Shown here: positions 14,741 through 29,616 of the stretch, piece after piece
Layout of the letters: every line of letters starts with the position of its first letter
How positions within the stretch are numbered: the first letter of the stretch is position 1
NCBI RefSeq assembly: GCF_038396675.1
Contig: NC_088932.1
Location: forward strand, 22,209,501-22,273,500
Length of the DNA stretch: 64,000 bases
Direction: 5' to 3'
Source of the DNA: Hydra vulgaris
Lineage: Eukaryota > Cnidaria > Hydrozoa > Anthoathecata > Hydridae
Notes under the pieces: model-generated
The model's input: only the letters and a program-made list of their open reading frames with translations
What the model was told of the DNA's origin: nothing
Databases searched by the model: none
Made by a program: the position numbers and the translations under genes

Positions 14741-15454
14741 TAAGCTTGATAAACGTAGTAGTCAGCAGAATTTAACAAATTTAGTTGATACTGCAGGCAA
14801 CCAGTAATAAAAACACAGTTGGCAACAAACAATGAAAATGCTAACACAATAAAATTAATATGACAGCTACTAGTAACAACATTTTACTTTGAATGACTTT
14901 CAATATAAAAATAATTAAAAAATTCAAAACTTTACGATTACTTCATATATCTTGCATTGGCGACGTCTTATTGACCTTGCTTAAAGAATGAATTTTTTAT
15001 TAAGGCTGATAAAATGTAATAACTACATTAAAGTTTGTTATTTAAATAAGAGAAAGATGAGTGAATACAGTTGTGAATAATGAAATAATAACGCGAAACA
15101 TAATCACTTTCCAAATAAGAATCGGTTATTGGTGACGTTGAGCACGGTTCATCGTTTTTTGTTGCATTTTGCAAGAAGTAAAACGTTAATATTAAAATCA
15201 TATTTAACTGCAAGAATTTTTGCAGAGGTGGGATTTAGCTAGTTTGAATTAATTATGAACGTAAGTCTGAACTTGTAGAAAGTCGCTTGAAAGTAAAAAA
15301 AAAACAAAAAAACACTAAAACGCTTATGCTCGTATTTAAAAAAAAACAACAACAAAAAAACAAAACGTTTGAGACGGAACGTATGGGGTATTATTTTTGA
15401 AACATTATTATTGAAAGTGGCAAATTACCTTTATAAATAATGACGTCAAATAAA
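14741..15454. other. Intergenic, nothing recognised
   Basis: AT-rich with A-runs at 15295-15360. The minus-strand ORFs at 14638-14847 and 15028-15213 lack any recognisable domain. Confidence 0.5.
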
Positions 15455-15645
15455 AATTTTTTTTTTAGGTGCCCCAAGAAGTGCTTACGGTCTTATCGCA
15501 GAGCACCGCGGAAGAGCATTTAATGGGAAGTTCACGCCTCCTTCCCAACCAATGTCGCAAAACTTGCCCAGAGGTGGGGTTTGAACCACGGATCTTGCAT
15601 TACTAAGGCAAGTGAGCTACAACTGCGCAATAACTGCTCAACCAT
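15455..15645 (-). mobile_element. tRNA-derived SINE, near full length
   Basis: On the minus strand the 5' head resembles a tRNA gene. TAGCTCACTTG (15609-15619) matches the RNA polymerase III A box, and GGTTCAAACCC (15577-15587) matches the B box at 9 of 11 positions. The unrelated body follows (GGAGGCGTGAACTTCC; CTTCCGCGGTGCTCTGCGAT), ending in GGGGCACCT and an A/T tail. Three partial copies of the same body lie in this window, which confirms a dispersed repeat rather than a working tRNA gene. It depends on LINE enzymes to move. Confidence 0.88.
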
Positions 15646-18098
<2,453 letters not shown>

Positions 18099-18359
18099 AT
18101 GATTGGCGTATTAGAGACAGCAGCTGTAATTACAATGGTAGGTCTGATATCCGCTTGGGCAGCTTGGGCTTATCCGGCTCTTAAAGGTAAAAACAAAGTT
18201 ACGCGTAAAACAATGATTTTTACGGAAGATCAGTGCACGTCACCTTTAGTTCCTTCACAGAGCGACAACGAAAAAATTCAACAGATACAAAAAAATAGTT
18301 GTTTTACAAACACGGAAGTAAATCATTATAAACATGTCAACGAAAAAAAAGAAGATTAA
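18099..18359 (+). CDS. Small single-pass membrane protein (unrecognised)
   Basis: An 86-residue ORF that I do not recognise. Residues 3-28 (GVLETAAVITMVGLISAWAA and on) are hydrophobic and rich in Ala, Val and Ile, as in a transmembrane helix or uncleaved signal anchor. Next come a basic stretch (KGKNKVTRK, residues 30-38) and a polar, charged tail to the C-terminus. The base-to-charged order suggests a small protein with its tail in the cytoplasm. The start has A at -3. A polyadenylation signal AATAAA lies at 18472-18477, 112 nt past the stop. Codon use and amino-acid mix are less degenerate than in most spurious ORFs of this window. It could also be one exon of a larger gene. No transposon signature adjoins it. 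Confidence 0.45.
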   Translation: MIGVLETAAVITMVGLISAWAAWAYPALKGKNKVTRKTMIFTEDQCTSPLVPSQSDNEKIQQIQKNSCFTNTEVNHYKHVNEKKED

Positions 18360-20328
18360 TTTTGATATGTGTTTTTAGAAACTTAGAAGTAGTGAACATT
18401 TTTAGAGGGTTTATTTGGAGATGGAAACTTGTTAAAGTTGCTAGTACCTCAGTAAATCTACGTTTGCGAAAAATAAAACGATGTTGCTCAAAAACTTGCG
18501 AATGGTTCTTGAGTTTTTTTAATATATAAATTAGAATAAATTAAATAAATTAGAATAAATTGTTTTTTTTAATAACTAGTTTAAATGTTTAAAAACCCTG
18601 TAAAACTTTGAGAAGAAAATATGAAAAATAAAACATTTAAAAAAGTTAATTTAAAAAAATAAATAAATCCATTGCGTTTCGCCGAAGGTTAATAGAGAGC
18701 GTTTAAAACCAATTTGTACCACAACTTTGAGGTAACCTCAAAAACAATTGTACCACGTTTTAACACATCTTTATTAGAATTTTACACTATCTTCTTTATT
18801 GAAATATACAAGTAGCAAATAATTTCACATACATACGTATATATTCGTATTTTATATATTTTAACATTTATTTTACCCTGAGCTTATGGTGGTGTGTATT
18901 TATTAACTCTCTTTTTATATATGGTTGTTTTAACAAATTATAATTTTTAAATTTGATCATATGTTTAATATTAATTATGAAAATAAGAATTTATTCTAAA
19001 CAAAGCTTATTTTAGAATGTAGACGGCTTAAACTTTTTAAAATTTAGTTTTAATAATGACTTTGTATTTGTTATACCTTTAAAAAATGTTCAAAACTTAT
19101 TTTTTACTTTGGTATGAATGTTGTGACATCTGGGGTAAGTTAGAAAATAGGTTTTGTGCTCCCCTGTGCTACTCTTCACTCTTTGTTTTTATTACGGTAA
19201 AGAGTAACCTAAAAAAAGCAACATTAGGGATATATAATGGGACGGGTTAGTATTTACACGCCAAACAGACTAACTAATCAAACACTTTAACTATTGATCA
19301 AAACAAGTCATAAAACAGTTCCAGTTTGTTTAATAACATTTTTTAATTTTTTTTAGCTTTAATTATTAGTGTGGCGTATTATTTCTCTCTGTCGTATGGT
19401 TTATTAAAAATTGACAAAAATATATTTTATACAATGACTTACATATAGAGAATAACAACCTGAAGAAAACATTTAAAATAAACCATACAAACATAATGAT
19501 GGTTATTGCCTACATAAAAACATTAAACACGTAATATATTAAGTCATAAAATAGGTTATGCGCAGAGTACCGGTTTTATAAAAGTTTTAATTTTTTTTTT
19601 AAATTAGTTAAAACTTATGATTTAAAAATATTTTAAATATTGTTTTGTTAAATTAATTTTGCATTAATTAATTTGTTTGTATAAATTAAAAAAAAAACAT
19701 CCGTTAAAGCTTAAACATTATTACTGGAGTGAAACCACTACGATCAAGCTCAAACAATTACTTTTTTTTAATTTATGCAAACGGTTACAAAATTAAATTC
19801 TAGTTTCTGAAAATATACAACAGTAATATTTGAAAAATATGCAAAAACATGAATAATTGAAATTTAAAAGTTTGATAATAGACGCACATTAACTATGTTT
19901 AATAAACTATGAACGGAAAATTAGAAGTTTTTTATGTGTAATCAAAAATTCACATATCTAATGCAATACAAAATCTTATAAAGTAATCAAATAAAAACTC
20001 GGAACAGCACCCTAAAAATAAGAAAGAAACAAAATGATACCTTTTGTGAGTACAAATCTTGAAAAGTTCTTAAAATTTTTATAAATAGTTTACAGAGATA
20101 ATGAAATCTCGTTTTAAAAATTTAATGGAAATAAGCTTTCGAAAACACCCCTATTGTTATATCACAGCTCAAAAAATATTCAGAAAACTATTATCAAGTT
20201 TTAATAGGGAATCAGCTTTTATAAAAAACGAATGCAAGATTTTAAAATGCATATTAAAACATTGCAAGTTATAAACCTTCAGTTTTATTAAATTATTTTT
20301 CATTAAAACTTCAATGTCATGATAGTCT
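18360..20328. other. AT-rich tract, no gene seen
   Basis: Contains the likely polyadenylation site of the small ORF (18472) and a short palindrome TTTGAGGTAACCTCAAA near 18727-18743. Otherwise no signature. Confidence 0.5.
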
Positions 20329-20520
20329 AAAAACATGGTTTATTATCTCAAAGCTGGTAGTTAGAAGCTAGGCTGATAAAAACATGGTTTATTATCTCAA
20401 AGCTGGTAGTTAGAAGCTAGGCTGATAAAAACATGGTTTATTATCTCAAAGCTGGTAGTTAGAAGCTAGGCTGATAAAAACATGGTTTATTATCTCAAAG
20501 CTGGTAGTTAGAAGCTGATA
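20329..20520. repeat. 49-bp tandem repeat, four copies
   Basis: AAAAACATGGTTTATTATCT starts copies at 20329, 20378, 20427 and 20476, exactly 49 bp apart. The first three look identical. The last lacks AGGCT near its end. Copies abut directly with no unique spacers. Confidence 0.95.
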
Positions 20521-20747
20521 AAAAAACAACATGTATCAAAAAAAACTAAAAAACCTAAAATTTAGAACTTATATAATCATACATGCAGAACAGATACTGG
20601 TTTAAATAAATTTGATCAGTATGTTTACAAATGCCATAAAAGTGAACATTTTTTCAAGTTATATACTATCTTCAAGTTACCTTCTAATGAGAATTGACTT
20701 TTTATATATAAAGCTCCCTGCAAAAGCAGAAACGTATACATGCATAT

Positions 20748-20816
<69 letters not shown>

Positions 20817-20830
20817 ATATATATACACAT
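20748..20830. repeat. (TA)n microsatellite
   Basis: About 80 bp of TA with one TATTATA interruption. Confidence 0.9.
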
Positions 20831-21083
20831 ATATATAATTAATATATTATAAATATATAATAAATCAAGATCTTTTTTCGATAGTTAATCACCAATAATT
20901 GTGTACTCTTGTTTATAGTCATCTTTCATGCACTAGTATTATATGGGCAAGCACTCACAAAACAAAATTAAAAAAATTACAAAGCCTACAAAACCATGCA
21001 TGCAAAGCAATAAATTATTTAAATAAATTAGATAATACCCATGTATGAAAATAATGAAGATCCTAGATATAGTTAAATTAAAC

Positions 21084-22828
21084 TAGTGTTGTTACGACTT
21101 TTAAATAATTCGACTAAATCGACTAATATATTTTCTATAGTCGACTAAAAGTCGATTTAGTCGAAATATAGGAATAGTTTATTTTTTTGAAACAAATTGT
21201 ATTAAAAATAATAAAGTAATTTATATTCGCTTTTTATTTTTTAACATCGTATAGTTTAATAATAATGGAACAAAACAATATGAGAGAAGGGCCGCTCCGA
21301 CAACGGGACAATATATTTCCAAACTCCAATGATTTAGAGACCGTCTTAAATATTTGCTAAATATCATAAAGTCTATACAATCATATTTACAATGTGATTG
21401 TATAAAAGACATATAGATTTTGGAGCTCCACAACTTAACTTTGCTTCAGGGCCCCGAGCCAGCTTGGAACGGTCTTGTATGATATGAAAATCACAAGCAT
21501 CGAGTAAACAAAATGAGTATCATATAAAATCTATTGAAAACAAAATCTCCAAAAATATCTCAATGTTATATAAAGTTAAACCATTTCTTAATATTGAGTC
21601 TTTAAAAGTTATATATTTTCATTTATTTATAATTATCTTTCCTATTGCAATATTGCATGGGGAAGTACCAATTATGTGAAGTTTAAAAGAATCTATAGCA
21701 AACAAAAACATACAAGTAGAATTATTTTTGGTGTCAACAGAACTGTAAATGGTGAATCTCTTTTAATGGAACTTAATGCACTCAATGTTTATAAACTTAA
21801 CATATACCAAGTTATGCTTCTAAGTCAAAACATGGTTTATCTCATAATATACTTCACTCTTCACTAATTCACAGAAATAACTCATAAATACCCCACAAAG
21901 TTTTCAACTTATAATTTTGTTGTTCCAACATCTTATTTAGAACTCAGTTCATTTCATATTCAATACCGTGGACCATTTATATGGAAAAGTTTTTTAAAAA
22001 ACATTTAAAAAAAATAACACTCTTCTAAACTACTCCCCAGAACAATTCAAAAGAGAATCTAAACGATTTCTATTAGAAAATAACTTTGATCTTAAAAATT
22101 TTTTTTTTTAATTAGTACCTAAAATAATTTAACTGAAAAAAGTCATCATTACTCACTTAATTTTATTTTGATTTGTTTCTTATTTTCTTCTTATAAAAAA
22201 TGAAAAATAAAGAACTAAAAGAAAAAATATATATCTTATAATACGATTTACTATTTGTAATATATTGTGTTTTACTATTTAATTTTTAACCTGTAAATTT
22301 TTAACTTTTAATTTGTAATTTGTTTCATAAACTGAAGGCGACAATGGAAACGGGGCTCGGCGAAAAGACAATATGCGTCTTCTTCTTGCTCCGGCCATTT
22401 ATTATATATGTACGATCTTTCTTATTGTAAATTTTATTAAACGGCAAAGTAAAATTTAAAAAAAAAAAAAAAAATGAAATACATTACCGAACGTTTAATT
22501 AGGTATAAATAAAGCTAATGAATATAATGCGATGAATTATATAAAACTTTAAGGGAGTTAACAAAAAACTAGGTAATAGTTATAATAGTATGTGTTATTG
22601 TTATGAAATGAACAAACAAAAATTAAAGTTTGAAAGTTAAATCGATTGAAAAGCTAAATCGAAAATATATAGGGATTTTAAGATTTTTACTCGATTAAAT
22701 CGACTTTTAGTCGATTAGTAAGAAGTCCATAGTCAATTAAATCGACTATTAGATTATTAAAGTCAACTAATTTCGACTTTCGACTAGTCAACTTTTAGTC
22801 GACTTAGTTGAAGCTGATAACAACACTA
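21084..22828. mobile_element. hAT-type element with exact 8-bp target duplication
   Basis: The left end reads TAGTGTTGTTACGACTT and the right end, reverse-complemented, TAGTGTTGTTATCAGCTT. Both are flanked by AATTAAAC (21076-21083 and 22829-22836), the 8-bp target duplication of hAT elements. Subterminal TCGACTAAA/TTTAGTCGA repeats crowd both ends (21105-21165 and 22690-22805), as is common for hAT transposase binding. No hAT transposase is present. Instead a LINE fragment lies inside, so this is a non-autonomous element carrying an insertion. Confidence 0.88.
21500..22475 (+). mobile_element. 5'-truncated CR1-like LINE nested in the hAT element
   Basis: The plus strand encodes the C-terminal part of a reverse-transcriptase ORF: IENKISKNISMLYKVKPFL (about 21530-21590), then after a frameshift SYCNIAWGS and RIIFGVNRTVNGESLLMELN (to 21867), and later degenerate FVVPTSYLELSSFHIQYRG. 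A GC-richer 3' UTR (22330-22400) and an A-tract (22458-22474) follow. The same motifs appear in the minus-strand LINEs at 53590 and 58790. Multiple stops make it dead. Confidence 0.8.
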
Positions 22829-22836
22829 AATTAAAC

Positions 22837-23163
22837 TTTTTACAGATCCTAATAGTTATGTATAAGTACCCAAATAACTTACTACCAAACGTTTTTTTCC
22901 AATTTTTTTCGTTTAAATTTTCTCAAAAGTGTAATCTTCGGTCAAATACCAAGACTATTATTTAGATTCAAAACATTCTTAAAAGTCAAATTTTTTAATA
23001 ATGACTCAATGTCCATTATTATAGAATCAAATAAAAAACACAAGTATAAAAGACTTAAAAACATGTCCTCGTTTAAAGGGAAAAACGTTTGATCTTCTCA
23101 ATTCCTGACATACATTATTTAGTAATATTTCCCAATCTTATTCTTCTTCTCTTTTTCCTCTTA
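22837..23163. other. Intergenic; possible LINE remnant
   Basis: AT-rich with short, broken coding-like stretches. I cannot assign it. Confidence 0.35.
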
Positions 23164-23546
<383 letters not shown>

Positions 23547-25242
23547 GTTGTCCAAATGAAAGAGATAGAGTTAGGCAAGATGAAATTAGTCATTGTTGAA
23601 ATGTAAAAAAATGCTGCTTGGCGAGCGGAAAACTTACTTGTCAGAATTCAGTGTCAAGCAATGTTAATGTTTGTTTATTTGATTTTAAACACTTTAGAAC
23701 AATATTAAAAATGAATTTTACTATTTATAGTAACAGTGGATAACAGTTTTAAATTAAAATGATTTTAAATTTTTTTATAAATTCAAACATAATTATGTTC
23801 TTTTTTTTTAGTCGTCTTTGTCATAACTTGATTAGTTTGCTTACCGTTGAAACATGGTTTTAATTTTGTAAATTTAATGATATGAAATTTACTCTATTAA
23901 TCATTAGTCAACAGTTAGAGAGAAGCTGGAACTTTAAATAATAAAGGTAGAAATAATTTTGTTTACTGGTAACTTAATAAAACCAGTTAATATTATTCAT
24001 TGCGTGTCTTTTTTATTATTTTTAATATGCTGCTTTGAAACACTTTCTTTCTCTCCCTTTCTCTTAGATTTTACGAGTTGCTTGCTATTTTATGATATAA
24101 TTGTTCAAGTTGTTTAACCATAATTGTTCAATATTGTAATAAATAAAATCTTTTTAGTTCAAGTATTTTATTTGATAAAATATCTTATTAATTTGTGATG
24201 TTATTTGGCTGTGTTTTTACTTTAAGTTGTCTAGCCTTTTTATAATCTTTTCTTTTTCATTATTTTGGAGAGACAGTGATGTCTAAGACATAGTGATGTC
24301 TGATGTGTATGCTTACAAATATCTTATGCTATGCGCTATTGTTGCTGTGTTTTGTATTGATAGAGCTGGGCTGTTAAAGCTATTTTTTAATTCTTTATAT
24401 TTTCTGTTATATTATCCTAATTCTACTAGCAATAAAATGCAAATGATACTTTCGTAATTAAAAATTGTAATTATTTTTCATTTCTTTTTTAGGTGTTGAC
24501 AGGCTTTACTTGACTTTCCTTTTATGGTACCTGCTGTGTGTAACAGATTTTAAAAAGAACTTAACTGATGTTAATGTAGTCTTTTTTTGTCGTTAACTAT
24601 AAGCAATGATTTAATTACTAATAACCTGTATTACGGGTTGCTTATTGCTAGTATCTATTATTAGGAGTTACAGTTACGTAACAAAAGAATTGCACTCATT
24701 CATTAAAAATAATTAACAAAGAAAATTTTAAAAACTGGTGTCACTTTTTCTTGAGTGATTTTTCATAACATTTATTAAAGTTATCAAATCGAAAACAGTT
24801 TTTCCGCAAGACCAAGAGCAACTTTAAAAAATTACTTCAGTATAACGACTTTATTAATACTTATTTGAGTCATTTAAATAAGAAAATCTTTGGTTTGTCG
24901 AAGTTTTTACTTACACTTCTTACGTTTATGCGTATGGCCTTAATATCAGTAGGTTGAATTTTAAAATGCTGCAAAGCATTTATATTTAAATTTTTAAAAT
25001 ATTTTTGACGTTAAAACTTCTATCACAGTTTTAGAGGGAGAGAGGTTCAAGTATATGTTTGTGACAGGAGGGAAGGGGTAAGAATTGACAAATATAGGGT
25101 GACGTGCTTTATGGCTGACCCCACTTAATTGCATTTACAAGTGATTTTTTTAACTAAAACAAAAAAAAAAAGGTTCTAACTGATACTTCAACAATACTGG
25201 AGATTTCATTTTTAATGTAGCGGTATCATCATCATCATCATC
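23547..25242. other. Intergenic, nothing coding recognised
   Basis: AT-rich. A purine-rich patch followed by GACGTGCTTTATGGCTGACC at 25093-25112 resembles sequences near 41815 and 50021 and may be a repeat end. Confidence 0.45.
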
Positions 25243-26460
25243 CTAGTCTGAGTCATCATCATCATTTTGATCTCTGTCTGGAGCAGGTCTAGCTGCCATT
25301 TGCTCTTCCATGGAGCGGTATTCCCAAACTGGTATAAAGGAATTTAACAAACCGAAGTTCTCGTTGATGAAAACCAACTTCTCAGTGGTTCATGGAGACA
25401 ACCTACATCTCTTTTCGTGGACCACCTGTCCAGCTTCACTAAAGGCCCACTCACTTGAGGCACTTGAGGCTGGCAGGCAGTAATACTCCCGTGCTAGTCT
25501 TGCCAAGATGGGTATCTCTCTGAAATGTGTCCGCCACCAGTCAAGGACATCAACCTTCGAATCTATCACAGTTGTTTCTCTGAATTTTACCCATTCAACG
25601 GTAATCGGAGGGCCCTCAGTTGTAGCATTTGTTTGCCTGAATTGACTGGACATCCAGTCTGCTGTTGTAGGATGACTGGTTTTCAACTTGTCAAAAATCT
25701 CACCCCTTACACCATAACCATGCAGTTTTTGGCCTTTCAAGAAGTGGTGTAGCAGGCAGCTTACAGCATAAAACATGATGTCACATCTTCTTCTTGAGAA
25801 TCGTTTCTCGACTTCTACAAAGATTCCTATAGAGGAGAGGTAACATGAAGCGAGCTATGCAGGCACCAATTTTAACCTTAAACCTCGAGTCAAAGTGGGC
25901 AAGCAGTCTTTGGAACAGGATGGAGTCACACATGGAGAAAGAGTGAGTCAGTTGCAAGGTAAATCATGAGCTCCACGAAATTGAGTGGTGCTCTGTGTTG
26001 GATAGCACAGATTCTCTCTGGCTTTTAGAACTTCTTTTCCTGTTATTTAAAAAAAATCGTATACGTTTGTTAACATTGAATTAACTTCGGATAACGTTGT
26101 TTACCTCAATAAAATATCATATAAATTTGACATGAAGTCGTATAACTTCGCCACATTGCATCGTAACATCCATTATTTAACCAGTTAAGGAGTTACCAGT
26201 GCCAACTGTTTCCAATTCATCTTCTGCCTCTTCAACTTTGTCCTCCTTGGCAGCCTCTGCCTCATCTCGTATCTTTTGATTCTGACACATTTCGATGTAC
26301 TCATCCTTTTGGTTGGATCGCAGGTAACCACTCAGGGTCGATGTTGACCCAGAATTCATTTTTGGTCCTTCTTGCATATATTGCACACACTATAGACCTT
26401 ATCTCCCCTGTATTCCTTCAGGAAGCACTGCCAAACCAGCGAGCGATGAGTCTTTGGCAT
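25243..26460 (-). pseudogene. hAT transposase with BED finger, internally deleted
   Basis: Starts at the ATG at 26460. MPKTHRSLVWQCF and VCNICKK form the Trp and Cys-x2-Cys part of a BED zinc finger, which binds DNA. A frameshift near 26385 moves to the frame with GSTSTLSGYLRSNQKDEY. After an acidic stretch and a degenerate middle (25790-26040), the reading resumes at 25776 and includes VLDWWRTHFREIPILARLAR and SSASSEWAFSEAGQVV, the hAT C-terminal dimerisation region. A short tail rich in Asp ends at TAG 25243. About 1.2 kb against roughly 2 kb for a complete hAT ORF, so much of the RNase-H-like catalytic core is missing. I found no flanking inverted ends. Confidence 0.85.
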
Positions 26461-26590
26461 ATTTGCTTGATGTTTTACAATGTTTAAATCGTGTTAAATA
26501 ACATACACAAAGTTATAAGTTTTTCAAATTCGTTAAATATTATGCAAAAAAATTTATACGAATTTCATAACCATAAAATTTTGATTTACA
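26461..26590. other. Short AT-rich spacer
   Basis: Probably the 5' flank of the hAT element; no clear end found. Confidence 0.3.
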
Positions 26591-26880
26591 ACTTTTTGTG
26601 GCTTTCAACATCGTTTTAATTAAGTTTTAACAACTTTTAAAGGTTTTCAAAGTCGATTAAAGTTAAAGTTACGACTTTTTACGGCTTTCAACATCGTTTT
26701 AATTAAGTTTTAACAACTTTTAAAGCTTTTCAAAATCGATTAAAAGTTAAAAACTACAACTTTTTACGGCTTTTATAACCGTTTAAATAACTTTTTTTCG
26801 AAGTTTAACGAACTTCAACTTCGTTTAATTTAAGAAACTTTACCTAACTGACGGCTTTCAAAGTCGAACAAAAATTATAC
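26591..26880. repeat. ~93-bp degenerate tandem repeat
   Basis: GCTTTCAACATCGTTTTAAT and the sequence after it occur at 26601 and 26694, nearly identical over about 80 bp. Weaker third and fourth copies follow at about 26767 and 26850 (ACGGCTTTTATAACCG; ACGGCTTTCAAAGTCG). It lies just 5' of the hAT ORF and may be its subterminal repeat region. Confidence 0.8.
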
Positions 26881-27743
26881 GATTTTGAAAACTGTAACTC
26901 GATTGTTTTATCTTCAGAAATAAGAATTAGTTAACGACGTAGTTCATTTTGTTAACGAAAAAGCTCCAGAACTTTACGTATGTAGTTTTAACTTACGTTA
27001 CACAAATTTAAAATAAAAATGTGCTTTAACTAAGCATCGTTATTATTCAAAACTTGAAATGTAATTCTTTCGCATATATTATTAAAAAACTTAATTTTTT
27101 AAACTAAATTTTGGAAAAAACAAATCTTTATCATTTTTTTTGTTAACTTACGTTACATGAAAATTGCAAAAGTTCTTTCGTTATTTTCTTGAAATATATT
27201 TATTTTATAAAATATAAAATCTAACCAACAACAATTTGAACATGATAGCTCCATTTTTACGCTAAATTAACTCCGATTATGAAAATAAATTTATGGTTAA
27301 ACATTTTACAATGCTACTTTTTTTATCACGACAATGAGAAAAACTGTAACTTTCGGAAGCATAAAAATGACTTGAATAAATTTATTTTAGTACTAAAGAT
27401 ATATTTTAAATAAACTTTCATGTGTCTACATCAATATTCATTTGCTGAAATTTGACGAAAAAGAGAATGAAATTTGACTACTTTTTCATTTTCCGCCGTG
27501 GAGTTGCCCATATAGATAATAAATTTCAAAATTTATACAAAAGTTTATTACAATAAAAGAAAAATTAATTCTTATACTTAAATCTTTTTATATAAATATA
27601 CCATTAGATATTTTGACGACCGCCTAATAAAAATAGCTCTAGAAGAAATCTTCTTTATTTTGATTTGAATTGGTTAAAAGCGCTTTAATATCAATTTTGA
27701 TTAGTATTGATTTTATTTATAAAATTAATTAATTTCATACTTG
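26881..27743. other. AT-rich tract, no gene seen
   Basis: No recognisable feature. Confidence 0.5.
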
Positions 27744-28119
27744 AATCGGTGAATGTTAAAAGGGCGGAAGTCCAACAATGTAAACTTTTGGGAAACTAAA
27801 ATAAACAGCACTACTTCCTCAGTAAATTTTTGTTAATGGTTTAACAATTTTTTTTGAAGGGGATAATGTTTTTTCATCTTAAAAGCAAACATATATTTTT
27901 TAATATTTATTTTTAAAGAACCTATAAAACAATTAACACTGTGGACTTCAGCCCTTTTTAACATTTAACAAGTAATTACTGCTTATTTTATTATGATTTT
28001 AACTTTGGGCTACATAAAATAATGTCATAAACTGCAATAAATCTTCACAAAGTGTATATTTATGAACTGTTTATACATTTTAACAAAAAATATAAGGAAA
28101 AAAAGGTCTATTACAGAAA

Positions 28120-29610
28120 TTTTATCAGCTATGCTTAATCATTTTCCTTAACATCTTCTGCTTTTCCATCGTTGCTTTCTGCTGTAGGCCATTACAGTAG
28201 TTCATTATAAAAATTATATGATCATGTGGGATATACTTAATACACTTTCTTAAGTCATTCAATTTAGCAGATTTTATTGAAACCTTTCCGTTTAGGTAAA
28301 GAAGCTGTTCTGGCAGGTTAACTTTGTTTTGAGTATTTTTTTAAAAATCATAAAATCATTTTTTTCATCGATTTTTATGAAATCATAATTTTTTTTTAAA
28401 TTTTATAAAATCAATTTATAAAATCAATTTATAAAATCAATTTATAAAATCATTTTTATAAATTTATAAAATTTTATAAAATCTTATAAAATTTTATAAA
28501 ATTTCATAAAATCTTATAAAATCTTATAAAATCTTATAAAATTTTATAAAATTTTATAAAATTTTGTAAAATCATTGTATAAAATCAATTTTCTAAAATT
28601 ATAAAATCAATTTTTTTTTTAAATCATAAAAGTATGTTTGACACTACCATTGATAATTTCACTTTAGAATGACCTATGTTGTCACAGTTGTCTTGAAAAT
28701 GGTGAAATTTGTTTATTGCAAACTGAGTTGTTGGTTTCTGCGTTTACCCATTGTTTCGATTGAGATACGTTTCTTTTATAGTGGACCAACTTTTAACATC
28801 GTAAACTAAAGATGAACTCTCTACATCAACCACTAAAAACTTTCTTTGATTACTACTTTTTAATATATTTTTATTTATTTCTTGAACGCTGTACACTCTG
28901 TCAAGCCTTCTTTTTATAATCGAAAAGTCACGGTCACAGGCAAAAAGCTGTGCCCTCTGATTGGGAAAAATTGATTGAACTTTTGACCTTTTTAATCCAC
29001 TTATTATCAGTAGGCGCTATAAAAATTTTTGAAAAGGAATGGTTATTATTTTTCGCCCCCTTCCCTCACCTTCCCCCCCTGCCCCTCACAATTTTCGGCT
29101 TAAAAGTTGGTCTGCCCCTTGTAATAAAGGTAGATTGTTGCAATGTTTTTCTTCACGTCATGAATAGAAAAAACGCTAACCATTAACTGCCTTAAGTAAA
29201 ATAGCTCTTGCACAGGTATTTTAGGCAGTGAAATGTTTTGCATATAATCTATTACTAGGGACAAAACATTTACATTTTTTTCTTCCCTAGCGTCCTGTAC
29301 ATCTTGTTTTATGGCTTGGTAAAATTTTTTTGCGCGTCTGTAATGTACTGCCAACTCAGTTACTGCTGTTTACTTAGCAACCTCATTAAGGTGAGGTGAT
29401 TTTATCTTTAGCTTTAACTCTTTGCATATGCAGCATGTGTCTACTTGATGTTGTCCAAACGTAAATGAAAGTGCTCATTGTGGTTGTTATAATAAGACTT
29501 GTAATTGAACTTTACCCTTTCTTATTTTTCATGAATAGTTCATACATTAATTTCACGTTCAAATCTTCACTCAAAAAATATCTTACCTTTCTGCCATAGT
29601 GGATCAGTTT
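28120..29610 (-). pseudogene. Transposase-like ORF of an unclassified family, broken
   Basis: Reading leftwards from 29600: KVRYFLSEDLNVKLMYELF, a degenerate Cys-containing stretch (to 29360), then the 84-codon ORF 29354-29100 with YRRAKKFYQAIKQDVQDARE and IDYMQNISLPKIPVQELFYL. After a gap, FACDRDFSIIKRRLDRVYSV (28960-28900), KFLVVDVESSSLVYDVKSW, and finally LPEQLLYLNGKVSIKSAKL (28320-28250). I recognise this order from uncharacterised invertebrate proteins with conserved 'DYMQNLPLP.IP..E.FY.RQL' and 'CDRDFG.I' blocks, probably DDE-type transposases, but I cannot name the superfamily. The block normally between them, which would hold a second acidic residue, is missing here at about 28960-29100. 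Stops and frameshifts confirm it is dead. Confidence 0.6.
28340..28640. repeat. ~10-bp tandem repeat (TTATAAAATC)n
   Basis: About twenty-five imperfect units of ATAAAATCTT/ATAAAATTTT, interrupting the transposase-like pseudogene. Confidence 0.9.
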
Positions 29611-29616
29611 TTTTTA

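Noticed and set aside
15577-15619. Functional tRNA gene
   Set aside because: A and B boxes are present, but the rest does not form a tRNA and the tract continues as a dispersed SINE body.
20329-20520. CRISPR-like repeat array
   Set aside because: Units abut without unique spacers and the genome is eukaryotic.
25525-25752. Plus-strand ORF of 75 codons
   Set aside because: Opposite the hAT C-terminal region, which has recognisable motifs on the minus strand.
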